A DNA stretch of 64,000 nucleotides from Bradyrhizobium erythrophlei (GTDB lineage: Bacteria; Pseudomonadota; Alphaproteobacteria; Rhizobiales; Xanthobacteraceae): contig NZ_LT670817.1 in the NCBI RefSeq assembly GCF_900129425.1, positions 4,836,001-4,900,000 on the forward strand, given 5' to 3'. The stretch's first letter is position 1. Each line of letters starts with the position of its first letter. Positions 52,947-61,519 of the stretch are shown in pieces. The notes under the pieces were generated by a model, which made no database searches, was not told the origin of the DNA, and saw nothing but the letters and a program-made list of their open reading frames with translations. The translations under genes were made by a program, and so were the position numbers.

Positions 52947-54404
52947 ATGGCCAGCAAGTCCGATTCTCCCTCCATCGTCTGGTTTCGCGACGATCTTCGT
53001 CTTTCCGATCACCCCGCCCTGTATGCGGCGTCGAAGACCGGCGCGCCGGTGATTTGTTTGTACGTGTTCGATGAAGCGCGCGACGTGCCAAACATGCGTC
53101 CGCTGGGCGGCGCGGCACGCTGGTGGCTGGCGCAGTCGCTCCGGATGCTGCAGGGAAATCTCAAAGCAATTGGCTCATCGCTGGTGCTGCGCCAAGGGCC
53201 CACGGCAAAGATCATCGCCGCCTTGGCCCGCGAGACCCATGCTGGCTCGGTGTTCTGGAACGAAATCGCACAGGCCCCGCATCAGGCCATCGCGGATCAG
53301 CTCGCCGCGGTTCTGAAGGAGATCGGCGTCAGCTCGCAGAGCTTCCCCGGCGACCTGCTGGTCGCCCCCGCCGATATCCGCAACCGGGAAGGCCGGGGTT
53401 TACGGGTATTCACGCCGTTCTGGCGGCGGGTGCTGGCCTTGGGCGGTCCGCCCAAGCCTCTGCCCGCACCTGACAGACTTTGTTCGGGTCCGGACCTCGC
53501 CAGCGATGAACTCGAAAGCTGGCGCCTCGAACCCGTACGTCCGGATTGGGCCGGCGGCTTGCGCGAAACATGGAAACCGGGCGAGATATGCGCGCAACAA
53601 CGGTTCAAAGCGTTTCTCGAAAGCGGCATCGCGGGCTACGCCAGCGAGCGCGACCGGCCCGATCGCGAGGGCACATCCGGGCTGTCACCGCATCTGCGCT
53701 TCGGCGAAGTCAGTCCGCGCCAAGTCTGGCACGCCGCGCGCTTCGCCGCGGCCGAGCGCCCTGCCCTGTCGGGCGATATCGACAAATTCCTGAGCGAACT
53801 GGGCTGGCGCGAATTCTGTCGCCATCTTCTATTTGACGAGCCCGATCTCGCCACGCGCAATCTGCAGCCCTCGTTCGACGGGTTTCCGTGGCGCCACGAC
53901 GAGGACGGGTTGCGGGCTTGGCAACATGGCCAAACCGGCTACCCCGTCGTCGATGCCGGAATGCGCCAGCTCTGGCACACCGGGGTGATGCACAACCGGG
54001 TGCGCATGGTGGCGGCGTCCTTCCTGGTCAAGCATCTCCTGATCGACTGGCGCTTCGGAGAACAATGGTTTTGGGACACGCTGGTCGATGCCGACCCCGG
54101 CAGCAACCCCGCCAACTGGCAGTGGGTTGCGGGCTCCGGTGCCGACGCCGCTCCCTATTTCCGCATCTTCAATCCGGTTTTGCAGGGCGAGAAGTTCGAT
54201 GCCGACGGCGGCTATGTCCGACGCTGGGTGCCGGAGCTCGCACGATTGCCTGCAAGCGTCATCCACCGGCCGTGGAGCGCAACGTCGTTCGAACTCAGGG
54301 CTGCGGGCGTGGAGTTCGGCAAAACCTATCCGGCGCCGATCATCGACCACAAGTCGGGGCGCGAACGCGCGCTCGCCGCCTATGGAAGGATCCGCGGCGG
54401 GTGA
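52947..54404 (+). CDS. phrB: Deoxyribodipyrimidine photo-lyase
   Basis: 485-residue light-dependent repair enzyme for cyclobutane pyrimidine dimers. The N-terminal Rossmann-like antenna domain starts IVWFRDDLRLSDHPAL. The FAD domain has GTSGLSPHLRFGEVSPRQVW, TGYPVVDAGMRQLWHTGVMH and SNPANWQWVAGSGADAAPYF. ATG 52947 is preferred; GGAG lies 12 bases upstream. It is followed 70 bases later by the H1-like gene. Confidence 0.95.
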   Translation: MASKSDSPSIVWFRDDLRLSDHPALYAASKTGAPVICLYVFDEARDVPNMRPLGGAARWWLAQSLRMLQGNLKAIGSSLVLRQGPTAKIIAALARETHAGSVFWNEIAQAPHQAIADQLAAVLKEIGVSSQSFPGDLLVAPADIRNREGRGLRVFTPFWRRVLALGGPPKPLPAPDRLCSGPDLASDELESWRLEPVRPDWAGGLRETWKPGEICAQQRFKAFLESGIAGYASERDRPDREGTSGLSPHLRFGEVSPRQVWHAARFAAAERPALSGDIDKFLSELGWREFCRHLLFDEPDLATRNLQPSFDGFPWRHDEDGLRAWQHGQTGYPVVDAGMRQLWHTGVMHNRVRMVAASFLVKHLLIDWRFGEQWFWDTLVDADPGSNPANWQWVAGSGADAAPYFRIFNPVLQGEKFDADGGYVRRWVPELARLPASVIHRPWSATSFELRAAGVEFGKTYPAPIIDHKSGRERALAAYGRIRGG

Positions 54405-54476
54405 ACGGAGGGCATCTCTTTAACAGGGCGACGAATCCCGCTATCGTCAGCGCTCCGATAAACCCTGGGGGATGAT

Positions 54477-54755
54477 ATGGACGACGAGAAACCGATTCTG
54501 GAACAGACGACAGACGCGATCAGCAGCGCCGCCGATGCGACAAAAGAAGCCGCCAAGACGGTGGTCAAAAAGGTCAAGAAGGCCGCCAAGAAAGTCGCCA
54601 AGAAGGTGATGCCGAAGAAGGCCAAAAAAGCCAAAAAGGCTGCGAAGAAATCCTCAGCGAAAAAATCGACCAAAAAGGCCGTCAAGAAAGCTGGTAAGAA
54701 AGCCACCAAGAAAGTCGCCAAAAAGAAAAAGAAGGCCAAGAAGTCGAAGCGCTAA
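54477..54755 (+). CDS. Histone H1-like Lys/Ala-rich protein
   Basis: 92 residues, of which 37 are lysine. The first 25 residues are acidic to neutral (MDDEKPILEQTTDAISSAAD); after that KK pairs recur every 3-5 residues with Ala and Val between, up to KKKKKAKKSKR at the end. This resembles the C-terminal tail of histone H1 and bacterial AlgP/HU-tail proteins, which bind DNA without sequence specificity. Regulation unknown. A terminator follows about 70 bases later. Confidence 0.75.
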   Translation: MDDEKPILEQTTDAISSAADATKEAAKTVVKKVKKAAKKVAKKVMPKKAKKAKKAAKKSSAKKSTKKAVKKAGKKATKKVAKKKKKAKKSKR

Positions 54756-54763
54756 AACGATCG

Positions 54764-54816
54764 GTTTGCGCGTATTCTGATCCCAAACCGGTATCCACTT
54801 TCGCGGAATACACGCT
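54764..54816. repeat. Short dispersed rhizobial repeat
   Basis: The stretch contains AAACCGGTATCCACTTTCGC followed by GGAATACACG. It recalls the ACCGGTTTCCACTTTT-type short repeat scattered through Rhizobiales genomes. Only one copy is in the window, so this is from memory. Confidence 0.4.
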
Positions 54817-54823
54817 TGCACTC

Positions 54824-54854
54824 AAAAGCCTCCGGAGCAGAGCCGGAGGCTTTT
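54824..54854. terminator. Bidirectional terminator between H1-like and EamA genes
   Basis: AAAAGCCTCCGG pairs with CCGGAGGCTTTT around a 7-base loop, with T-runs on both strands. It lies between the convergent H1-like and EamA-family genes. Confidence 0.85.
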
Positions 54855-54874
54855 GTCACGGGACAAACGCCACG

Positions 54875-55753
54875 TCAGGCTCGTATGCGCCGGTTGACCA
54901 GAAAGACCGCGGCGGCGCAGGCGACCATGCCTGCGATGGCAACGTTATCGAGCCGCTCGCCGAACAGGACGTAAGCCATGATCGCTGTCACCGCCGGCAC
55001 CAGGTAGAACAGGCTGGCCACCGACGTCGCGGCCGAGCGGCGGATCAGCCAGTACAATAGCCCGATCGATCCGATCGACAGCACCACCGCGAGCCAGATC
55101 AAGGCCAGCACGAACTCGCCGGTCCACTGCACCGCATTGCTTTCGAACAGCCACGCCCCGGCGGCGAAGAAGATCGCCACCGCGATGTACTGCACGAGAT
55201 TGCCGGCGCGCCAGTCGATCTTGCTGCAGTAGCGCCGCTGGTACAGCGTTCCCAGGGTAATGCTGACCAGCGAAACCCCGGAGGCCAGCCAGCCCCAGCC
55301 TGCCTCTCCGCTCATCGGACGATTGTGCAGTATCAGCACCACGCCGGCGAGCCCGAGTAATAGCCCGCCCCATTGCAGCGGCGTGACGCGCTCGCCGAAC
55401 CAGCGGTTCGCCAGGGTCGAGGTCAGGATCGGCTGCAACCCCGGAATCAGCGCCGAGAGCCCGGCAGGGATCGAATGGGCGATCGCGACTGCGGTGCCGC
55501 CGAGGTAAAATCCATGCACCAGAATGCCCGCGGCGACGCTGTGGGCGATGCCGATCCGGTCCGGCCATTGCGGCCGCGCGATCGCGGCGATGATCGCCAT
55601 CAGCCCGACCACAAAAGCCATGCGGATCGCAAGATAGGTCAGCGGCTCGGCACCGTGCAGAGCGTATTTGGTGGCGATAAAGCCGGTACTCCACAGCACA
55701 ACAAAAATCGTCGGCGCCGCGCGCGCGGCTAATTTTTCAAAGTCAGGATTCAT
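54875..55753 (-). CDS. EamA family (DMT) transporter
   Basis: 292-residue drug/metabolite transporter with ten hydrophobic segments in two EamA repeats. The first has FVVLWSTGFIATKYALHGAE and GLSALIPGLQPILTSTLANR, the second SVASLFYLVPAVTAIMAYVL with FGERLDNVAIAG. Substrate unknown. ATG 55753 has GAGGG 5 bases upstream; the longer frame to 55978 is non-coding. Confidence 0.9.
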   Translation of the reverse strand: MNPDFEKLAARAAPTIFVVLWSTGFIATKYALHGAEPLTYLAIRMAFVVGLMAIIAAIARPQWPDRIGIAHSVAAGILVHGFYLGGTAVAIAHSIPAGLSALIPGLQPILTSTLANRWFGERVTPLQWGGLLLGLAGVVLILHNRPMSGEAGWGWLASGVSLVSITLGTLYQRRYCSKIDWRAGNLVQYIAVAIFFAAGAWLFESNAVQWTGEFVLALIWLAVVLSIGSIGLLYWLIRRSAATSVASLFYLVPAVTAIMAYVLFGERLDNVAIAGMVACAAAVFLVNRRIRA

Positions 55754-56044
55754 TGCTGCCCTCAGTGCCCGATCATGGGCAATGCGGCAACGCCCATTCG
55801 CGCGGAACGGCTGGCGCGGTATGGCATGGCGAAGTTCGAGAACGAGAAATTGCCGGGGAGCAATGCTATGCAGCGGCCCAGTTGAGTGATCCTCATGCGC
55901 TGCCACCGGGTCTCGCCTTCGGCGAGCCCGATGGCAGGCTCCAGCGGAGCATCCAGCACGCGCAGCGCTTCGATTCAATCACCGCCGCTCTGGAAATACT
56001 GGGCTGACCGGCTCCGCGGCGATCACAGTTGCAGGTGGGATGCG

Positions 56045-56491
56045 CTAGAAATCTTCCGGACAGGGGTCGACGATCTTCCAGAGATCCTCACCGTTCTTGA
56101 TCTTCTTCATCTCGGTGGTCAGCCCGCCGTTGCGGCGGATCCAGTTCTTCACCGTGTTAGGGTAGTTGGACATCAGGTCGGATGTCCCCGCGGCGCTGGT
56201 GACCTTGATGCCGAAGGTAAAGGCCTTGTCGTAATAGGCCTGGTGGAAACCGAGGCTGGCGCGCGGCGTCACGCAAATCTTGTTGATCGGCACGATGCCG
56301 AACACCAGCGTGCAGGCCGAATTGCAGATGCCATCGATGATGACGCGCTCGTGGCGAGCACGGATCCGCTGGTACTTTGCCTTGTATTCCTCGATATAGC
56401 CGCCGTGGTCGCGTGTAATATGGAGATCGGCGCGCGCCGGCGTCGCGGCCAGCAGCGAAAACAGCAGCAGGGAGAGAGGCGTGATGCGCAT
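56045..56491 (-). CDS. Exported protein resembling periplasmic ClpP-like (COG3904) proteins
   Basis: 148 residues with a signal peptide (ITPLSLLLFSLLAATPARA). The mature part contains VIIDGICNSACTLVFGIVP and ICVTPRASLGFHQAYYDK, the pattern of secreted ClpP/crotonase-like proteins with Ser in NSAC and His in GFH. The protein is shorter than typical members and ends in DPCPEDF. Protease activity is not demonstrated for the group. Confidence 0.65.
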   Translation of the reverse strand: MRITPLSLLLFSLLAATPARADLHITRDHGGYIEEYKAKYQRIRARHERVIIDGICNSACTLVFGIVPINKICVTPRASLGFHQAYYDKAFTFGIKVTSAAGTSDLMSNYPNTVKNWIRRNGGLTTEMKKIKNGEDLWKIVDPCPEDF

Positions 56492-56727
56492 GGGTCGGTC
56501 GGGGCCGGATCGAGCCTGTCGGGAAGGCCGGAAAGCCGGGCCTCCCGGCCGGACCGGACGGCACAACTCAGGCCTTACTGTGTTGGAAATTCGCTAAGCT
56601 TCCAGGCGGGAGCGAAAATCTGCGTCCTGTGCCGGATTTGACGCACTTTTTCAGGTATTCTGGATGGGTTGGGAACCCGGGTTGGGTTAAAATGTCTCCC
56701 TTGCATCCCGAGATCAGGAGAACCCGG

Positions 56728-56973
56728 ATGACAAAACTGAAGCTTCTCGCCTCCGCCGCGATTCTGGCGGCACTGGCCGCGATGCCCGGCCCAGGGCAGG
56801 CGCGCAGCCATGTTCCCTATCATCTTCCCTACGACGTCAGCTTCAACCACAACTACGGGCCCGGTCTGCTGCCCGGCACTTTTGCCTACTACGATGGCCC
56901 ATCGACGAACGCCTGTTGGCGGGGTTCGGCGACCTATCTCGGCGAGGACCACCGCAGGCACCCCTGCAACTGA
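56728..56973 (+). CDS. Small exported protein (81 aa)
   Basis: Signal peptide KLKLLASAAILAALAAMPG with cleavage after GQA, then a short mature part rich in His, Tyr and Pro (VPYHLPYDVSFNHNYGPG) and two Cys (NACWRG, HPCN). AGGAG lies 7 bases before the ATG at 56728. Function unknown; such Tyr/His-rich secreted peptides are frequent in bradyrhizobia. Confidence 0.65.
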   Translation: MTKLKLLASAAILAALAAMPGPGQARSHVPYHLPYDVSFNHNYGPGLLPGTFAYYDGPSTNACWRGSATYLGEDHRRHPCN

Positions 56974-57105
56974 TCCGTCTTTTGCGAAGACGCAGGCCTG
57001 CGACACTGTGCGCGCGGCTCAGCCGCCAGCGCATCATCCACGTCGCTACTGGCGAGTTCTCAAAGATTTCGCTGATCGAGGGTCGCGGCTCGCATCGATC
57101 ATCAG

Positions 57106-57306
57106 CTATGGCTGAGAACTCAAACTTTCACCCGTCAGCAAAAGGTTGAAGCGATCGGCGGAATACAAATGTCCGGCCGGAGCCCGGATCGAAACTGCAA
57201 AGCAATCCGCGGCAAGCTTGCGGGCCAGTGTTACCGTAACGATGGCGCTGGAACGGATGTCGGTGGTGTAGCGATCGTCTTTTACCGCCTCGGTGATGAA
57301 TGTCAT
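57106..57306 (-). CDS. Small hypothetical protein (66 aa)
   Basis: Starts MTFITEAVKDDRYTTDIRSS and contains IVTVTLARKLAADCFAVSIR and GHLYSADRFNLLLTG. The alternating hydrophobic pattern suggests a small beta-rich protein. Its start overlaps the start region of the plus-strand ORF at 57305 by 2 bases; both may be real, or only one. Confidence 0.5.
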   Translation of the reverse strand: MTFITEAVKDDRYTTDIRSSAIVTVTLARKLAADCFAVSIRAPAGHLYSADRFNLLLTGESLSSQP

Positions 57307-57622
57307 GTGGTCCGCCGCATATCACAAGCCGTTCGGTAAGCTGACAGAGCTGAACTGGAACTTGGTCGGTTTGAGCTTCGCTGCGCGTGCCGATGATGCG
57401 CGCGGCAGCTCTCAGATGGTTGCAAGCAAGGAGGACGAAAATTCCTCGGATCTGATCCGAACTATCTCGCACCATTCCCTGGCCTACATGCTGTGCGCAG
57501 CCAGTGAGATGTTTCGCCGCTTCGGCAACAAACACGAGCTCCAAAAAACCAATATTCTCCTGGTGCGCAAATTCCTTCGCGGCTTGACGGAAGCCGGCGT
57601 CGAGTTGCCTGGTGGCGTTTGA
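57305..57622 (+). CDS. Hypothetical protein (105 aa)
   Basis: Helical protein with KLTELNWNLVGLSFAARADD and SHHSLAYMLCAASEMFRRFG; third-position GC is high, as in real genes here. The ATG at 57305 is a compromise; a GTG at 57293 is in frame. No ribosome binding site or domain is recognisable. An opposing ORF (57128-57664) covers the same DNA but looks like its shadow. Confidence 0.45.
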   Translation: MWSAAYHKPFGKLTELNWNLVGLSFAARADDARGSSQMVASKEDENSSDLIRTISHHSLAYMLCAASEMFRRFGNKHELQKTNILLVRKFLRGLTEAGVELPGGV

Positions 57623-57829
57623 GGCTGCAAGCCCCGGCCCGGCCAGCCGAACTTGCACTGGCAAATTTTGATCGCCTACGACGAATAGACCCGCTCCGCC
57701 CTGGGCCTCGGGACGCGATTGCGCGTTGCCGATCGAGGGCCTGCGAGGTTATGCTGTGCCAAAAAGGCTCCGCCGTTTAGCCCTTCGAGGCGCCGGCCGG
57801 TGAAATTGAGCACACTGGGAGGAGATCCG

Positions 57830-58864
57830 ATGACACCGCGTCTGTCACGCCGCCGTTTTGCCCTCGCCTCGGTTGCCGCCATTCTGGCGCCTGCGTTCGT
57901 CCGCTCCGCGCGAGCCGATGAGCCGATGCGCCTGCGGCTGTCGCTCGACACCGCGCCTTCGCATCTGCGCAACGTCTCGATGAAGGATTACCTCGGCAAG
58001 GTCGAGGCCGCCTCCAACGGCAAGATCAAGACCGAGATCTTCGAAAGCGGCCAGCTCTATCCCGATCTCGAAGTCGGCAAGGCGCTGATCCAGGGACAGG
58101 TCGAGATGGCGGCGCCCGGCAGCTGGACCATCACCGGCATCGTCTCCGACGCCGATTGTTTCCAGCTTCCGGTGCTGTACGGCCAGCCGATCGACCTCAT
58201 TCACCGCGTCATCGACGGCAAGCCCGGCCAATACCTCAACGCCCAGATCCAGCAGAAGCTGCGCTCGCACGTGCTCGGGCCCTATCTCGATCTCGGTTTT
58301 CAGAACTGGTACAGCGCCAATAAGCCGATCGCCGGCCTCGCCGACCTCAAGGGCATGAAGATCCGCAACTCGGGCGGCGCCGGCCAGGCCTGGCGCGCCC
58401 GCTTCCTCGGCGCGATCCCCAACACCACGGCCTGGCCGAACGTGCCGCTGGCGCTGTCGCAAGGCACCTTCGACGGGCTGGTCAGTTCGAACGAAAGCCT
58501 GGTCAGCGCCAAGCTCTGGGATTCCGGCGTCAAATTCGCGCTGGAGGACCACCAGTTCATCGCCGAATACATTCCATTGTTGAGCCAGGTGTTCTGGGAC
58601 AAGCTCTCCCCCGACCAGCAGAAGATGATGACCGACGTTTGGGCGCAGAACGTCCCGACCTACCGCGCCAATATGGCCGCCGCCCAGACCAAAGCCCGTG
58701 CCACTCTCGAAGCGCACGGCATCAAGTTTTCCGATCCGACGCCAGAGCAAAGCGCCGCGGAGCGCAAGCGGATGGTGGCGGAGCAGGACCAGATGGCGAA
58801 GGAGATCAAGGTCTCGCCCGAGATGGTCAAACTCATCATGGCCGAAGCCAGCAGCGGCAGCTGA
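57830..58864 (+). CDS. dctP: TRAP transporter substrate-binding protein DctP
   Basis: 344-residue periplasmic binding protein for a carboxylate-type solute. The N-terminus SRRRFALASVAAILAPAFVR fits a twin-arginine signal. LSLDTAPSHLRNVSMKDYLG and ESGQLYPDLEVGKALIQGQV start the mature domain; LADLKGMKIRNSGGAGQAWR carries the Arg that typically grips the ligand carboxylate. GGAGGAG lies 6 bases upstream of ATG 57830. First gene of a three-gene TRAP operon. Confidence 0.92.
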   Translation: MTPRLSRRRFALASVAAILAPAFVRSARADEPMRLRLSLDTAPSHLRNVSMKDYLGKVEAASNGKIKTEIFESGQLYPDLEVGKALIQGQVEMAAPGSWTITGIVSDADCFQLPVLYGQPIDLIHRVIDGKPGQYLNAQIQQKLRSHVLGPYLDLGFQNWYSANKPIAGLADLKGMKIRNSGGAGQAWRARFLGAIPNTTAWPNVPLALSQGTFDGLVSSNESLVSAKLWDSGVKFALEDHQFIAEYIPLLSQVFWDKLSPDQQKMMTDVWAQNVPTYRANMAAAQTKARATLEAHGIKFSDPTPEQSAAERKRMVAEQDQMAKEIKVSPEMVKLIMAEASSGS

Positions 58865-58867
58865 GCG

Positions 58868-59437
58868 GTGGCCTGGCCCAAAGCTGCGGTCGCGCTTCGA
58901 TGGTGGGACCGGATCGAGGAGACGCTGGTCGGGCTGCTCGGCCTCGTCGCATTGCTGATAGGGCTGCTTCAGGTCATCGGACGCTATTTCGATCCGGCGC
59001 GCGCCATCAGCTACGCCGAAGAGGTCATCGTCTACCTCATCATCTGGGCGATCATGATCGTCTCCAGCCAGCTGGTGCGCCGCGACGGCCACGTCCGCCC
59101 CGACCTCGTGCTGCGCCTGCTGTCGCCCCGATACCTGCGCCTCGTCGAGATCTTCAATTGCCTCGTCGCCATCGTGTTCTGCGGCGCGCTGGTTTGGTAC
59201 GGCTGGCAGATCGTCGATACCTCGCTGCTGATAGATGAAACGAGCTCGACCGATCTGCAATTTCCGATGTGGATTTATTATCTCGCACTGCCGGTCGGCA
59301 GTGCGCTGATGCTGCTGCGCTACATCATGCGTCTGGTTCGCTTTACTTCGTATTTCGACCCCGAAACGATGACGGTCGGCCAGGTGCTGCACGATGAGAT
59401 GCCGAGCGGGCTGCCCGCCCCCCATCCCCCGCGCTAG
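58868..59437 (+). CDS. dctQ: TRAP transporter small permease DctQ
   Basis: 189 residues with four membrane helices (LLGLVALLIGLLQVIGRYF, VIVYLIIWAIMIVSSQL, LVAIVFCGALVWYGWQIV, WIYYLALPVGSALMLLRYI) and the family's WAIMIVSSQLVRRDGHVRPD. GTG start 3 bases after dctP. It pairs with DctM to form the membrane part of the Na+-dependent importer. Confidence 0.92.
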   Translation: MAWPKAAVALRWWDRIEETLVGLLGLVALLIGLLQVIGRYFDPARAISYAEEVIVYLIIWAIMIVSSQLVRRDGHVRPDLVLRLLSPRYLRLVEIFNCLVAIVFCGALVWYGWQIVDTSLLIDETSSTDLQFPMWIYYLALPVGSALMLLRYIMRLVRFTSYFDPETMTVGQVLHDEMPSGLPAPHPPR

Positions 59438-59456
59438 AGGGATCGCCGGTCCCCAC

Positions 59457-60734
59457 ATGCTGACCCTCCTGTTTTTGGTGTTGTTCTTCGGGCTGCTCGC
59501 TGCGGGAATGCCGATCTTCCTGGTGCTCGGGATGTGTGCCGGCATCCTCTACATCGCCACCGGTCAGCCACTGATCGGCGCGGCGCAGATGGTGATCAAC
59601 AAGCTCAATTCGACCACCCTGATGGCGCTGCCATTATTCGTGATGGCGGCCGCTTTCATGCGCTCCGGCGGCGTCGCCAAGGCGCTGGTCGATGTCGCCA
59701 CCGCTTGGCTCGGCGGCATCAGGGGGTCGCTCGGCCTCGTCACCGTTGTGGCCTGTACGCTGTTCGCGGCGATCTGCGGTTCGAGTGTCGCAACTGCACT
59801 GGCGATGGGAACCATCCTGGTGCCGGCGATGATCGAGCGCGGCTATCCCCGCTCGTTCGCACTTGGCGTGGTCGGCGCCTCCGGCACCATCGGCATCGTG
59901 GTGCCGCCGAGCCTTGCCCTCATTCTCTACGGTATCGTCGCGGAGCAATCGGTGCCGCGGCTGTTCCTCGCCGGCGTGCTGCCCGGCCTGCTACAGGCCG
60001 CGGCGTTCGCCGCCTGGGTGTTGTACGATGCGCGGCGACGCAATTTTCCGGTCGAACCGTCGCTGCCGCTCAACGACCGGCTGCGCATCACCGCGCGCGC
60101 TCTGCCGGCGCTGGCGGTGCCGCTGGTGGTCACGGTCGGAATCTATGGCGGCGTCGTCACCGTCACCGAGGCGGCGGCGCTGTCGGCGGCGGTCGCGCTA
60201 TTGGTATCGCTGATCTTCTATCGCGGCTTTCACTGGACGCAGACGCTGCAGGTAATCACCGATGGCATCCGCAGCGCCGGCACCATCATGCTGATCGTGG
60301 CCACCGCGCTCGCCTTCGGCCACTGGATGACGGAGTCCGGCATCCCCAACCAGCTTGTCACCTTCGTGGTCGGCCACGGTTTTGCGACCTGGCAGTTCCT
60401 GCTGATCATCAACGGACTATTGCTGGTGCTCGGCTGCTTCCTGGAGGTCACCGCGACGCTGCTCCTGGTGCTGCCGATCCTGGCGCCGGCGTTGAAACCG
60501 TTAGGCGTCGATCCCGTGCATTTCTCGATCATCTTCACCCACAACATGGAGATCGGGCTGGTCCACCCGCCGGTCGGGCTCAATCTTTTTGTGCTCTCGA
60601 CCATTTCCTCGGCACCGATCGGCGAGGTGATCCGCGGCATCCTGCCGTTTCTGATCCTGCTGCTGATTGTGCTCGGCATCATCACCTATGTGCCGATCCT
60701 GACGTTATGGCTGCCCAACGCGGTGTTTGGCTGA
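59457..60734 (+). CDS. dctM: TRAP transporter large permease DctM
   Basis: 425-residue, 12-13-helix permease. Signature regions are LFFGLLAAGMPIFLVLGMC at the N-terminus, LFAAICGSSVATALAMGTI, SGTIGIVVPPSLALILYGIV and NMEIGLVHPPVGLNLFVLS. Start ATG 59457 lies 19 bases after dctQ. The substrate is not readable, and no regulator flanks the operon. Confidence 0.94.
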   Translation: MLTLLFLVLFFGLLAAGMPIFLVLGMCAGILYIATGQPLIGAAQMVINKLNSTTLMALPLFVMAAAFMRSGGVAKALVDVATAWLGGIRGSLGLVTVVACTLFAAICGSSVATALAMGTILVPAMIERGYPRSFALGVVGASGTIGIVVPPSLALILYGIVAEQSVPRLFLAGVLPGLLQAAAFAAWVLYDARRRNFPVEPSLPLNDRLRITARALPALAVPLVVTVGIYGGVVTVTEAAALSAAVALLVSLIFYRGFHWTQTLQVITDGIRSAGTIMLIVATALAFGHWMTESGIPNQLVTFVVGHGFATWQFLLIINGLLLVLGCFLEVTATLLLVLPILAPALKPLGVDPVHFSIIFTHNMEIGLVHPPVGLNLFVLSTISSAPIGEVIRGILPFLILLLIVLGIITYVPILTLWLPNAVFG

Positions 60735-61008
60735 GCGAGCGTTGGCAAGCAGTCGAGGTTTTTCCCCAGGTTTGAGAACCTCCCTGCCAGGCGCTGCAAA
60801 TGAGCCGTCGCTCGCAATGCTGCCATTGCATCCGGACGACGTTTCGCGCCAGCCAAATCCTGTTTGCGGCAAGCGTCACGGTTGCCCGCTGTGGCCGAAA
60901 GAAAAGTTGCCCAGTCTGAACAGCCGTTCATAAGACTATGCTTGACGATGAATAACCTATTCGGCATCGTTTCACCGCGTCACCAAATCGCCCCTAGGGA
61001 GGAAATTT

Positions 61009-61134
61009 ATGAGGAAGATCGCTTTCGTGGTAGCTGCTCTGGCTGCCGTCGCCTTTGCTCTGCCAGTCGCGACCGCGCAGGCCGGTGGCTATCACCACCA
61101 TCATCACCATCACCACCACCATCATCACTACTGA
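61009..61134 (+). CDS. Secreted polyhistidine peptide (41 aa)
   Basis: Signal peptide KIAFVVAALAAVAFALPVATA, then AQAGGY, twelve consecutive histidines and a final Tyr. GGGAGG lies about 8 bases before the ATG. After cleavage the mature peptide would be about 18 residues and able to bind Ni, Co, Zn or Cu in the periplasm. CAC and CAT codons alternate irregularly, so this is not a pure trinucleotide repeat. A strong terminator follows directly. Similar small His-rich secreted peptides exist, but I know no assigned function. Confidence 0.7.
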   Translation: MRKIAFVVAALAAVAFALPVATAQAGGYHHHHHHHHHHHHY

Positions 61135-61135
61135 C

Positions 61136-61166
61136 AAAATGGCCCCTTAACCGGGGCCATTTTTTT
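61136..61166 (+). terminator. Terminator of the polyhistidine gene
   Basis: AAAATGGCCCC pairs with GGGGCCATTTT around a six-base loop, then T continues to 61166. It starts one base after the stop codon. Confidence 0.9.
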
Positions 61167-61259
61167 GTCGTGCAACATCGACCCGCTATCAATTGGCAAA
61201 ACGCATCATGCCGGTACGTTCAGTTAGGTAACGCGGCCTGCTCTTCCCCACACTCCGAA

Positions 61260-61519
61260 GACGGGAGATAGACATGGTCGCAGCTATCTGGTTTTCAATG
61301 GCACGCTGGCCGAATGCATCAGGGAACTGATGAGCAAACCCGTCAAAGACATTTCCCTGTACGACATCGTCACGAGCCCTCATCGCCGGTATCGAGACTC
61401 TCAGGAACCAGATGCTCGAATCGCGCTCGGAGGCCGCTCGTCAAGTTGCTGCTGGGCTTGACGCTGCCTTGTGCGCGCCAGGCCGAAACGTCGGTGAAGG
61501 CGGGGAGTTCAAGGAGTAG
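61260..61519 (+). pseudogene. Frameshifted remnant of a small protein
   Basis: One frame gives SYLVFNGTLAECIRELMSK and then PVKDISLYDIVTS (61282-61380); the next frame, from about 61375, gives ALIAGIETLRNQMLESRSEA and ARQVAAGLDAAL up to a stop at 61517. Each part looks like real protein and together they look like one gene split by a single-base shift. The first part resembles small bradyrhizobial proteins of unknown function. Confidence 0.35.

Noticed and set aside
54580..54750. AAG/AAA-rich DNA of the H1-like gene considered as low-complexity, non-coding DNA
   Set aside because: The frame is open for 92 codons from an ATG and KK spacing is regular with mixed codons and interleaved Ala, Val, Ser and Thr.
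57128..57664. 178-codon minus-strand ORF
   Set aside because: It overlaps two more protein-like ORFs and has the His/Arg/Gly composition of a shadow in its second half.
57845..59545. 566-codon minus-strand ORF across dctP and dctQ
   Set aside because: Its His/Gln/Arg/Asp-rich composition is that of antisense to high-GC codons; the TRAP genes on the plus strand have full family motifs.
59534..60775. 413-codon ORF in a second frame over dctM
   Set aside because: Shadow of the permease gene; sequence is Arg/His/Gly-rich and not membrane-like.
61081..61131. CAC/CAT repeat in the polyhistidine gene considered as a microsatellite
   Set aside because: CAC and CAT alternate irregularly and the run is bounded by Tyr codons in an ORF with signal peptide, ribosome binding site and terminator.
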